Below the pieces are notes generated by a model, which was given only the letters and a program-made list of their open reading frames with translations, was not told the origin of the DNA and did not search any database. A stretch of DNA of 64,000 nucleotides, taken from contig NW_024037063.1 of NCBI RefSeq assembly GCF_015706575.1, positions 14,012,927 to 14,076,926 on the forward strand, read 5' to 3'. The translations under genes and the position numbers were made by a program. Each line of letters starts with the position of its first letter. The stretch's first letter is position 1. This DNA is from Patiria miniata. Lineage: Eukaryota; Echinodermata; Asteroidea; Valvatida; Asterinidae. Positions 46,061 through 56,800 of the stretch are shown here, piece by piece.

Positions 46061-47060
46061 ATTGACACAATGGCCCTAACACAAAAGGCAATTATCGATC
46101 TTTGCGAAATGGATATTATGGGAGAACAAATCACAAACAATACTTCATGTCCATACGACACATTTCGACAAGGATCAGAGACTATTTCATGTCAAAATAA
46201 TCGTGGAGTCGTTGAAACCATCATTGTGATTACGTTTCACGACCGCTACATTTTTCAATGAATCTGTAAGATCTGCACATGGCCCTATACAGGTAGAGCT
46301 TTTGTATATAACAATAGATCTCCAAGACAATTTTTGTAACATGGACAAATATAGTAGATTTGTCAACATGGCCCACGGCGAAGTTACAACAGGTGAGGAA
46401 TACAGAGTATACAAGAAAACTTGGATCCAACATTTGAGCTTTTTTTAAGCTTCAAAATAGCTATGGATACTTAACACATGACCCTAGAGTATATTACACG
46501 ATGATTCGCACTCAAGACGGGATGAATGCACAAGCAGCTTTCAAGAAAATTGCAGAAATTTCTGCAGAACGGAGGAATAGAAGATCTCTAAATTACTTCA
46601 CATGGCCCTAAATAATTTCGTATAATAAATTGGAAAGACTTTTTACAAAAACAAAGTAAGACATGTTCACATGGCCCTGGAATCCTGTAAATAATCTGTC
46701 ACATAAGTACAGAAGATAACGCAAGAAAAATTGGGTTTGGCAGAAATATCTTCAAAACGGTGATGACAGGTTTGTACACATGGCCCTAGGATTTTTTTCA
46801 CAATGACAATCAATATGGAACGACGAGAAAATGCATGATAGACGCGACTAGAATTTCAAAAAAATTGATTCGTACACATGACCCTAAATATCTAACACGA
46901 ATTGTTACAAACGAAAAAAAATATTCAGTACAAACATTGACCCACTACAGCTCACAATCATTGTCTTTAAATGTCAAGCAGTAGACATGAAAACTCTGTA
47001 CAGATGGTGCAAATTGGAAGATAAGCAGAACGATTTACTACACATGGCCCCATCATGATT
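46060..47060 (+). repeat. degenerate tandem repeat marked by ACATGGCCCTA
   Basis: The word CACATGGCCCTA, with small variants, recurs at about 46067, 46277, 46366, 46477, 46599, 46668, 46777, 46873 and 47040, mostly 70-120 bases apart. Weakly conserved AT-rich sequence lies between (GAAATTTC, AAAAATTG words). This suggests an old satellite with roughly 100-base units held together by one conserved word. Confidence 0.5.
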
Positions 47061-47129
47061 TCGACATAAAAAATCCTTCCTAGATAGCAGGTGCTGTACG
47101 TAGTTTAGCAGTTGGCCCAATCATACACT

Positions 47130-47765
47130 CTTTTAACTTTGTTCGCACTCGAGCTCGAACACGAACTTGGTTCGCACTTGAACTCAAACACGAACTCGTA
47201 ATCAACGAACGATACACTTGTTGTTTTAATATATCTGCAGGTCGATATACACCGTCTTATTTTCTTCCTATACACTAATCGGTCAAAAGATTGCTTGACA
47301 AGATTTAATGATTGACGCTAACTTTGTTCGCACTCGAACTCAGCACGAACTCATAATTCGTGAACGAACGATACATTTTTTTGTTTTAATCAATACCCGC
47401 AGGTTCATCGTCTTATTTTCTTACGATACACAAATCGGTCAAAATGATTGACAAATGCTTGACAAAATGTAATTATTGACGGTAAATTTGTTAGCACTCG
47501 AACTCAACACGAACTCGTTAATCGTGAACGAACGATATATTTGTTGTTTCAATACATACCCGTAAATCCATGTATTATTTTCTTCCGATTCACAAATCGA
47601 ACAAATGATTGGCAAAATTTAATGATTGACGCTAACTTTGTTCGCGCTCAAACTCAACACGAACTCACTCGTAGTCGTTAACGAACGATACATTTGCTGT
47701 TTTAATATACCCGCAGGTCGATATCCATCGTCTACTTTTATCGAACAAAATGATTAACATTTAGA
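47130..47765 (+). repeat. four-copy ~160-bp satellite
   Basis: Four diverged units each carry TTTGTTCGCACTCGAACTC, an AACACGAACTCGT word, GAACGAACGATACATTTGTT, an ATACCCGCAGGT block, TTATTTTCTTCCGATACAC, AAATCGGTCAAAATGATTG and a TGACAAAATTTAATGATTGA ending. Unit starts are near 47146, 47321, 47485 and 47632. The first unit has an internal doubling of the GTTCGCACTCGA segment. Confidence 0.7.
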
Positions 47766-48182
47766 GGTTTTTTTGGATTTCACTTTTACGCTCCTATAAT
47801 TTCTCCTCATTGATTTATTTTTCCTTTGAAGATCTTTTTTGAAAGACGTTTTCAATCGAACCTATAGCCGCGCTAGTGCTCATTTCGAATAAGTGATTAT
47901 TTTCGGAATCGTACATTACTGACACCCAAAAACGTTGGCATTAAGAAAAAAATTATTTCAAATTTATTTGCACATCCAAGCGGCGGGATTTTTTTTTATT
48001 CCTTTCCCATCTGGTGCTTGGTAAGATTGTGTCTGATGAACTATTAATCGTGCGGAGAGGTTCCTTGGAAAATGTAATTATCTTTAACTCTCTTGGTCTT
48101 CTCTACAAAACATAATCTCTTACTGGTTTTACAACTTTATACATTAATAATTCTATACTGAATTAATTTGTTGGTAATGTAG

Positions 48183-48840
48183 CACCCATCAAGGGTGTTA
48201 TATTTCTCAATAAAAGTATCCATTAAGAGTATCGTCTTTGTCAATAGAATCTCCCATCAAGGGTGTCGTATTTCTCAATAGAAGCACCCATCAAGGGTGA
48301 GGTCTTTCTCGATCACCCATCACGGGTGTTGTGTTAATCAATAGTAGCACCCATCAAGGGTGTCGTGTTAATCAATACAGTAGTAGCACCCATCAAGGGT
48401 GTCGTTCGTCTCAATAGTAGCACCCATCAAGGGTGTTGCCTTAGTACCACCCATCAAGGGTGTCGTGTAGCACCCATCAAGGGTGTCGTGTAGCACCCAT
48501 CAAGGGTGTCGTTCTTCTCACCAGTAGCACCCGTCAAGGGCGTTGCCTAGTACCACCCATCAAGTGTGTCGTGTTAATCAATACAGTACATAGTGTAGCA
48601 CCCATCAAGGGTGTCGTTCTTCTCAATAGTAGCACCCATCAAGGGTGTCGTCCTTCTCAATAGTAGCACCCATCAAGGGTGTTATAGTAGCACCCATCAA
48701 GGGTGTCGTCCTTCTCAATGGTAACATTAAGGGTGTTGTATTTCTCAAAAGAAGCACTCATCAAGGGTGAGATTATGGTAGCACCCATCAAGGGTGTCGC
48801 TTTTCTCAATAGTAGCACCCATCAAGGGTGTCGTCTTTCT
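48183..48840 (+). repeat. CACCCATCAAGGGTG minisatellite (about 21 units)
   Basis: The 15-base core CACCCATCAAGGGTG, an interrupted palindrome (CACCC/GGGTG), recurs about 21 times. Spacers are 6 to about 30 bases and of only a few kinds (TCGTTCTTCTCAATAGTAG, TCGTGTTAATCAATA, TCGTGTAG). A 67-residue frame across it is a by-product of the repeat. Confidence 0.85.
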
Positions 48841-48860
48841 TAATCATATACTTTAACCTC

Positions 48861-51293
48861 TACAGGGCGGTATTCCAATAGTCATTATTCAACACAACAG
48901 TTTACAAACTTATTTCGCAAAAGTTTGAAGAGGAATGCATAATGAACATCTTTACACCATTATTTCTTCAAGGTATATAAGTCCTTCGGCTTTACACAAA
49001 AATAATCAGCAAACTTAATATGGTTGTGATGCGGCCGCAGGCAAGGCCATTAATATTGATTTCTGTTGATATGATAACATCTCCGAGGGTCCATCTTCAT
49101 CGCTGATTCTTCACTTTTTGTATTATTCAAATAAAATCCCAAACGTTAAAACTTAATTTTCTTCATACTTCAGCTGGCGTTATTATTGCCAATGCACATG
49201 TCAGGATAATGTTGGTATAAATTATATACGTTCGTTCCCTCCCCGATTCCCAAAGTTCCTAATTGTCTCGCAAGCTGCTATTTGCTCGCTTTTTGCAGCA
49301 CGCTAAAGCTTCCTAAATTTTATTTATTGATGTATTATTATTTTATTACCACCTGCTCTTTATGCACTTTAATTTTTATATTTTATTTGGCTACATATAT
49401 AGCTTTGCCATAATTTTTATTCATTGGTATCCCTCAAAATAGGAAACCTCATAGAGTTTTTCTGAACTTAAGATTTGAAACTTCGGACATACATTTTCAT
49501 TTTATTTTCCAGTTACAAAAGCTGTTTTAATGATTTCGATTCAGTAAAAGACTTATTTTTTTTTTTTACAATAGTTATATTTTAAAGAGCTCCGTAGTAG
49601 CTATGAGTTGATAAAATCATTTTTTTTTTATCGCCGAAGGTAGACATCTATCATCTAACTGATTTGGTATCGGAAAATATGAAAATTAAGATATCGTCAA
49701 CCAGTGAATAATCTTCTCAGGAAGACGATATCCCACAAGATACCATCAACCCGAGAAATATTTCATTTTCTCGAGAAGATAACATCTCACCCAAGAGATA
49801 TAGTCAACCCGAGAAATATTGTATTTCCTCGAGAAGACGACATCTCACCTAACAGATATCACCAATCCGTGATGAAATATTTTCTCGGAAAAACGATATC
49901 TAACCTACAAGACATCATCCACCGGAAAGTAGACATCTATCATCCGTTTTAATGAAATAATTAACTGATTTGGTATCGGGAAATATGAAAATTAAGATAT
50001 CGTCAACCAGTGAATAATCTTCTCAGGAAGACGATATCCTCCAAGATACCATCAACCCGAGAAATATTTCATTTTCTCGAGAAGATAACATCTCACCCAA
50101 AAGATATAGTCAACCCGAGAAATATTTTATTTCCTCGAGGTGACGACATCTCACCTAAAAGATATCACCAATCCGTGATGAAATATTATCTCGGAAAAAC
50201 GATATCTAACCTACAAGACATCATCCACCGGAGATACATTTTGTTCTCGAGAAGATGACATCTGACCAACACGATATCTTCAATCCGAGAAATGTTTTCT
50301 TTCTTGGGAAGAAGATATTTCACCTACAAGATATCATCGACCAGAGATTTTTTTCTCGAGAAGACAACATCTCACCCTACAAACAAGATATCACCTACCC
50401 GTGATGACATTATCTCAGGATGACGATGTCTTATTTACAAGATATCATCAACCCGGGAAATATTTTATTTCTCGGGAAGACGGCATCTCACCTACAAGAT
50501 ATCAGCAAGAACACTTTCTCGGGAAGACGATATCATACATACAATTATAACATCGCGAAAACTACCCCAACGATGTCCTCCTATTTTTTTTAAATGACGG
50601 ATGCTCATCAACCCATGTAAGCTTAGAGCTCAGTAACGTGTGTCTACTTATTTCAAAAACCAAAATTGATATTAAAAAGAAATTTTCTAATATTGATAAC
50701 ATTGTATTTTCCCATTACAATGCACTACCTCGATGCAGATTTTGAATTGACTACCGTTAATTTTATTTTAAGGATCAAGCTACGATTTGCCCGACGATTT
50801 TTACTGTGCCCCGAAAAGGTAATTTTTAAATTGTTTTGTTAAAATATTTTTATAAGTTAATTTTACACCATGGCTGTGCCAGGTCAAGCTCCCTTACGCT
50901 GCTGCTGGTGTGCTCGGCTGCCTACGCTCGCTATGTGCCTATACCCCAACCTACCCCGCCTTAACCCTACGCCTTAACCTAAACCGTAAGCATTCATTTA
51001 ATACAATCATAACTTTGCCATATTTGCCTTCTTCCAAACGTCGAATTTCGCTGGTCTCGATCGCAACAGCAGGTCTTCTCCAATTCATTTCAGTTTCAAA
51101 TAATTCCGTCGGCTATCTGTTATAACACCTCTATTTATACAATCATAATCATAATAATTCAGCTCTCAATATTTCAGTTACCCTGAAGCTAATGGTGTAA
51201 AGTTAATTATTTTGAGCAATTTATGTAAATTTGAAATCCGTGGATACATTGTCCAAAAAAATTGATTTTGGTCCATTGGAATACCGCCCTATA
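48861..51293. mobile_element. 2.4-kb element bounded by AGGGCGGTATTCCAAT inverted ends (probable)
   Basis: TACAGGGCGGTATTCCAATA at 48861 is mirrored by CCATTGGAATACCGCCCTAT at 51273-51292, an inverted terminal match of about 17-19 bases. The interval holds a tandem array (49657-50540) and a short frame at 50910-51125, but no transposase-like frame. A non-autonomous DNA transposon that has amplified an internal minisatellite is the simplest reading. Target duplication is not clear. Confidence 0.5.
49657..50540 (+). repeat. higher-order minisatellite (306-bp period, ~60-bp subunits)
   Basis: A 306-base block beginning AACTGATTTGGTATCGG is repeated (49657 and 49963). It is built of diverged subunits of about 55-60 bases: GATATCATCAACCCGAGAAA, TATTTTATTTCTCGAGAAGA and CGACATCTCACCTACAA. 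More subunits continue, more diverged, to about 50540. The 306 period is a multiple of three, so the two 82-residue frames at 49704 and 50010 repeat in register; I treat them as non-coding. Confidence 0.8.
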
Positions 51294-51596
51294 ATACTCA
51301 AAATAGTGTGCTTACATTAAATAAATTTAGGTTGATGATAAAATCCGTTGGCTCCGTTGTTGACTCCTTTATGGTGTTCAGGTTTTTCATTTCATCTTTA
51401 AATAATTACATAAAAGTTCGAAACTATTTGTTCTGGTAAGTTTTAAACCTGTAATTTTAATACAATCATAACAAAAAGGCAATCCAAATTCCAAGGAACC
51501 CTCCAACGAAAATCTAAACATGTTTACTCCAACTTTTGAGCAAATCTCTATAAGCCCCTGCCTTGCTGGAATGTCTTTGAAAGTGTAGCAAAAACG

Positions 51597-52130
51597 GTGC
51601 ACCTGGCCGCATACCGCGCGCGCGGCCTTTCAACTTTTCAACCAATAAGAATCACCGTAATCTATTACCACGCCCACACTGCGCCGGCCACGAGCGGCCC
51701 ACGTGCAGACTCGCACCACGAGCTAGCTTTTGACACAATGCATGAAATGCGCAATGCACCAAACGGAATGTGCATGTACGATTTTGACAAACAAAATGGC
51801 AGGTATTCACATGCTAATAAGTCTGAATCAAAAGGGCTTTCGCCTACGGGAATGGAATTTCAACGTACAATAGGTTATTCAGCAATGAAAACGACTCAGT
51901 GTAGGCTAAAATGGACGCGATTTCGTTGGCAGCAAACACACATGATTATTTCGTGCTTGTCGATATTCCAATTATTTTTAGAAGTTTATCGCACAATATT
52001 CAACAATGCAAAATACAACCTCATGTACAGAATGCAATACATTATGCTTGTTGCAGATAACATTACATTTTTTTTCAATTTAAATGCGACTCAAGGATCA
52101 AAGTCAAAGAAAAGAATGAATATTTTCTGA
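51597..52130 (+). CDS. unrecognised 177-residue open frame
   Basis: An open frame starting MHLAAYRARGLSTFQP. The first half contains histidine-rich stretches (YHAHTAP, ADSHHEL), and near residues 110-165 there is a weakly hydrophobic stretch (MIISCLSIFQLFLEVY). No domain, signal peptide or splice context is recognisable, and the 3' end drifts into AT-rich low-complexity codons. Chance is the likeliest explanation; listed only because it is one of the longest unexplained frames. Confidence 0.12.
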   Translation: MHLAAYRARGLSTFQPIRITVIYYHAHTAPATSGPRADSHHELAFDTMHEMRNAPNGMCMYDFDKQNGRYSHANKSESKGLSPTGMEFQRTIGYSAMKTTQCRLKWTRFRWQQTHMIISCLSIFQLFLEVYRTIFNNAKYNLMYRMQYIMLVADNITFFFNLNATQGSKSKKRMNIF

Positions 52131-52508
52131 CTCCACCTTTCTTCGAAATGAAGTCTAAAGTGCAGGCGGATATATCATATACCATATTGCTCAAAGTGCA
52201 GAATATTGGGACACTTTTTCCTCTTTTGGTTCTGTGTGACGGGAGGAGAAGATACATTTTCACTCACCTCGATAGTTCCTTAATTAAAGTTGGACTTACC
52301 CCGACGAACTCCAAAAGCTTGACTTCAGTATTTTCCAAAAACGTCATTCAGATCATTCGACAAAATTATGAGTTCACAAAAATTCCATGCGTCCATTCAG
52401 TTCAGTTCAGCACAAAATGAGCATTCAAAGGAATGCTTTGCGAAGTCCAGTTCAGTTCTATAAAACAAAAGTTATGACAAGTTCTGTAGGCCTACAGCAA
52501 AGTTCAAC

Positions 52509-52984
52509 TCAGTCTTTCAATATGGGTGACGACGACGCAACATGTCTGCGTCGAAGCTTTGCAGTGACCCCGTACACGAGGCCGGTTTTCTGGTCGATTT
52601 GCGAGACTCCAAGCGTCCAAATTTGATGTTCTTTTGCGCCCATGAAGACTCCAGGGTATGATGTACAAGTTTCCGCGTTGGAGGCTTGAAGCTGGACGGC
52701 AGACTCGGAGGTTAAAGTATCAATACTTGTTAAATTTGAGGCAAGTTTTGGTGACTGACCAAAAATAGCGGGAAGACATTGCGAGCTGCCTGCAGTACAG
52801 TGTCCGTAATTGACCCGGCCCCGTTCTCGGTAATTTTCCATGGCGTAATGATATGGAGGTGAAAAGTGTCATGTTTTATATCATTGGCTGTTGCTCCGTA
52901 CTGGTCTTTGCGCGGCCTTGGGCCAGAGTACTCAATGTGTATTTCTCCGCATTCTAAATTTCTCCACTTATACATATCAAACAT
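52509..52984 (-). other. two overlapping unrecognised frames (110 and 84 residues)
   Basis: On the minus strand a frame at 52984-52730 (MFDMYKWRNLECGEIHIEYSG) overlaps in another phase a frame at 52841-52509 (MENYRERGRVNYGHCTAGSS). Base composition here is less AT-rich than the surroundings, and the block lies 0.9 kb upstream of the SLC25A20 start in the opposite orientation. They could be exons of a divergent gene or a decayed gene, but I recognise no family and no clean splice pair. Nothing else was recognised from 52985 to 53877. Confidence 0.15.
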
Positions 52985-53877
52985 AGTGCCAAAAATTTAA
53001 TCACGTATGGAAATTGTCAATTACAGAAAAAGAAACAAATATGATGGACAAAGTCTTCATTTCCAGATGGAGTAGCATCAGTTTCGGGAAAAAAAATGCC
53101 CTATTTTTTTATAAGACGGGAGGGCGTTCCGGAAGTATCCGTGATGTAGCACGCGTTGCTCGCGTGGCCGGTCTCTCATTGGTCAGAAGTATGTTGGTGA
53201 CGTCTTCTCGTCAATCTAGCCAATTTGATTGGACGAGGGAGTCTGGTAAAAAAAATGAGCAGACGAAATACGTGTACATTATTTTGTACCGCACAAGATA
53301 ACGTTTTAACCGATTTTCGGCTAGACTTGACAGACTGCTTGAAAAAAAGAAGCGAATCCAGCAGAAAATCTATATAGCATAAGGAAATTTGTACCAGATT
53401 GTTAGCAGAATTTTGTAAAATCGGTGATGCTAGAAAAAATGGGACTTGCGGTTTTGTCGAAGTCAATCGAGTGTGATCGGCTGACTGAAGAGGTTTACGC
53501 ACAAAACCCCAGGCCAGTGAGGCTTTGTATGCAGAAGGCTGGCCGAATCACATTTTGCGAAAGTGTGCTGTACAAAGTACTGGATCTTTACTTGGCTTCT
53601 TGTCTCGGACGCAATGCGTCATCAAATCAATTGAACGATCACGAGCTAGCGAGCTAGACTGCCGTAAAAGTAGCATAGCGCCACCAATTGGCAGTTAGAA
53701 GTTAATTATTAGTCTGGCTGCCGCAGCTAGCTCTGCAAAAAAACAGTGCACGTCGCGCCGTCGGAGGTCAAAGTCCAGACGTCATTAATTTGCAACTCTG
53801 GAAAGTCCGGTTACCGGCGTTTCGAGATTTTCTGTTTTCTGTTGGCCAGTTAGCTGAAATCAGTCCAATAATTCAGG

Positions 53878-56800
53878 ATGTCTGAAATAAGTCCCGCGAA
53901 GAACTTTCTTGCCGGAGGCTTTGGTGGAGTGTGCCTTGTGGTGGCTGGTCATCCACTCGATACGATCAAGGTGAGAATGAGCAATTATCTGAAATCCGAG
54001 ACTGTCCTGCGCTGTCCTAGCCCTGTGACCCGTGCCGTGGTGGTGTTGTTACGCCCCAACTATCGCATCGGTCCCAACTATAGTTGGGACGGTCCCAACT
54101 ATAGTGCGGCAGTTGGGTCGGCCCAACTATAGTTAGGACTGGAGTTGCGCCGGATGCTTCATGCTTGATAGATCTTGTTGGATTAAATGTTCCGCGGCGC
54201 TGGCACCATGTATTTGTCGTGCATGCATGCCGCAAGGCTGGCCGGTCACATGGTACTGCCTAGTTGGATGAGTTGTCCAGCTGCTGGGTTTTAATTTTAT
54301 TATCCAGCAACATTTTGCAAAATTCAAAGATTGCCATGGCCGGCCAATTATAGATGGGCCCCACCCATAGCTAATGTCAAAGGTCCCAAGTCGGACATGT
54401 AAGCAGAGCTGTAGGGAATGTTTTATAATCGTACATCAATGTAAACTATAGTTGGGACTGCCAAATAAAAATATTGCGGTGGCCCAACTACAGATGGTCC
54501 CCACCCATAGATCATTTCATTGGTCCCCAGTAAAGTCAGATGTGTATTAGAGTTGTAGGGAATGTATTATAATCGTACAACAATGTACACTATAGTTGGG
54601 ACCGCAAAATAAAAAGATTGGGGTGGCCCAACTATAGATTGGCCAGCCCAACAATGGAACTTACAGTTGGGACCGTCCCAACTATAGTTGGGCCAGCCCA
54701 ACTGTGGAACTACAGTTGGGACAGGCCCAACTATAGTTGGGACAGGCCCAACTATAGTTGGGACCGATGCGATAGTTGGGGCGTGACAGTGTTATGCGCG
54801 TGTAAAAAACTGTTTAGGGGCTATTCAGCTAGCCCCCCCCCCCCCCGGGCCCAATGCGCGGGCCGGGGGGGGAGGGGGGGGGTGCTGGATGATGTGTAAT
54901 CTTCAAAGAAAAAGCGAAAAAAAGAGGCCCTAGGTGGGCCCTACTTCATTTTTCAAAAAACAGTTCACTCGAGTAATTCCAGCAAATTTTAAAAAGAGAA
55001 TTAGGCCCCCTAGGCCTAGGCCTAGTGAAACTTTTGTCTGCAGTGTGAAAAACTTTGAACCATCAAAGAATACGTCACATAAAATCTATTAAATTTAAAG
55101 CGCATTTAGTTGGGTCCTGTGTGCATGCGTGATCAGGATCAGAACTAGGCAAAAACATACGGTCATTCGTTGGCGAATTTTTAGTCCGAGTAACTTGGAC
55201 CCAACTTATTGCCTTTTTTAACATTTGGACATGGTCTGGCGATAGTAAGGTCCAAGCTATAGTGTGAGCTGGACAACATAATCCTGTCATAAGATGGTTG
55301 TACTGAAGTTTAGGGCCTACTTACGATCCGGAAGAAGAGTGAAATTTCCCGTTCAATTCTGAGAGCTCCCCTCGCGATCTTGAACACGTTAAATTTCCTA
55401 CTCATGTTAATGTTTGAACGACGTGATTTCTTCTTCATGCCCAGCGTACATTCGATGGTCCCCACATCCCGAGTGCGATTCCATTACCGAGCGCGCACTT
55501 CTTTCTGGAAAGGTTTGTGTGCTTCGCAAAGTATTCTGGGTCAAATGTTAGGAGTATTTTGTGGAGTGACCTTCACGGATGTGGAGTGTGAGTGAGGATG
55601 ACGATGGCAAAATGAGGGCGCTATTTTCCTTTATACCCCCCACCCCCAGGGCATAAATCAGTCAACAATAACTGAATGGGAAAGATGAAAAAAGTCTAAG
55701 TCCGATGTGTTTCCCCTGGGTGGTTTAATCTCACCCTATGCTTTCGTGAATGCACACATGCTGTACTCCTAAAATGAGAAAGACACATATATACATGTGT
55801 CTTTTACTAGATCTAAAAGTGCACACTGAATTATGTGAATTTTCCTATTTCAGGTCAGGCTCCAGACCCAGCCCACCCCGGCACCAGGCGCTGCTCCACT
55901 TTACGCAGGAACATGGGACTGTGCCAAGAAAACCGTCACTAAAGAGGTAAAGATGCCTGGCAGAACGAAGAAATCTAAACAATTCAATGCCAATTATACT
56001 TTTTGTGTGTCAGTGTCCATGGTTTCCATGTTCCACAAGCTCGAGTTGGATGATTAATTTACCTTAACCTAACTCCCTTGCATGATTTACTAGGAACCAT
56101 ACCCATCCTGGCAAATTCCAACACAATATGGGAAACTGCACACACATATTTCTGACTTTGTTTCTGGAAGTGTGCCAACCCAATGTAAAAGACTGTCAGT
56201 TTAGGGATACATGTACTGCACCCATCCAGACAGATTCCAACAATACATGCTGTTGTGGTTTGATGGGTTGAGTTCTGTTCGCGTTAAAGCGGACTTGTCA
56301 CATTAAAGATGGACATTTCTTAGGAACTTTTCGGCGGTTACAGTATTACGTGTGCGTTCAGCAGAAATAACACTCACATTTTAGAACAGCATGACACACT
56401 GAGTGCAATAATTAATATGGACCATGATTCCTGATGATATTCAACTAATCAGGATCGAGGTTTCAATTTTGCTTGAAGCTAAACGATTCAATCCCTGCCC
56501 CATGCAGGCAGCAATCCCTACTGATGTCGTGCTGTGGTTGTTTTGTACTTGTAGGGATTCTTTGGTTTATACAAGGGCATGTTTGCACCCATCTTGGGAG
56601 TGACTCCTATGTATGCCACTTGTTTCCTTGGCTTCAGCATCGGTAAGAAACTCCAGACTCCAGATAAAGATGGGATTTATAGGTGAGTAACCTCAAGAAC
56701 AACGGAGTTCACATTATTGCACGACTCAAGTCAACATGAGTACAAATGTACTGGATTAATTAGTAGGCAAGTAGCTCAAAAATTGAACCAGACCAGAATT

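Noticed and set aside
48183-48840. CRISPR-like array (short palindromic repeat with spacers)
   Set aside because: The genome is eukaryotic, repeats are 15 bases, spacer lengths vary widely and the spacers are themselves repeats. It is a minisatellite.
49704-50258. two 82-residue repeated frames
   Set aside because: The frames recur only because the 306-bp satellite period is divisible by three.
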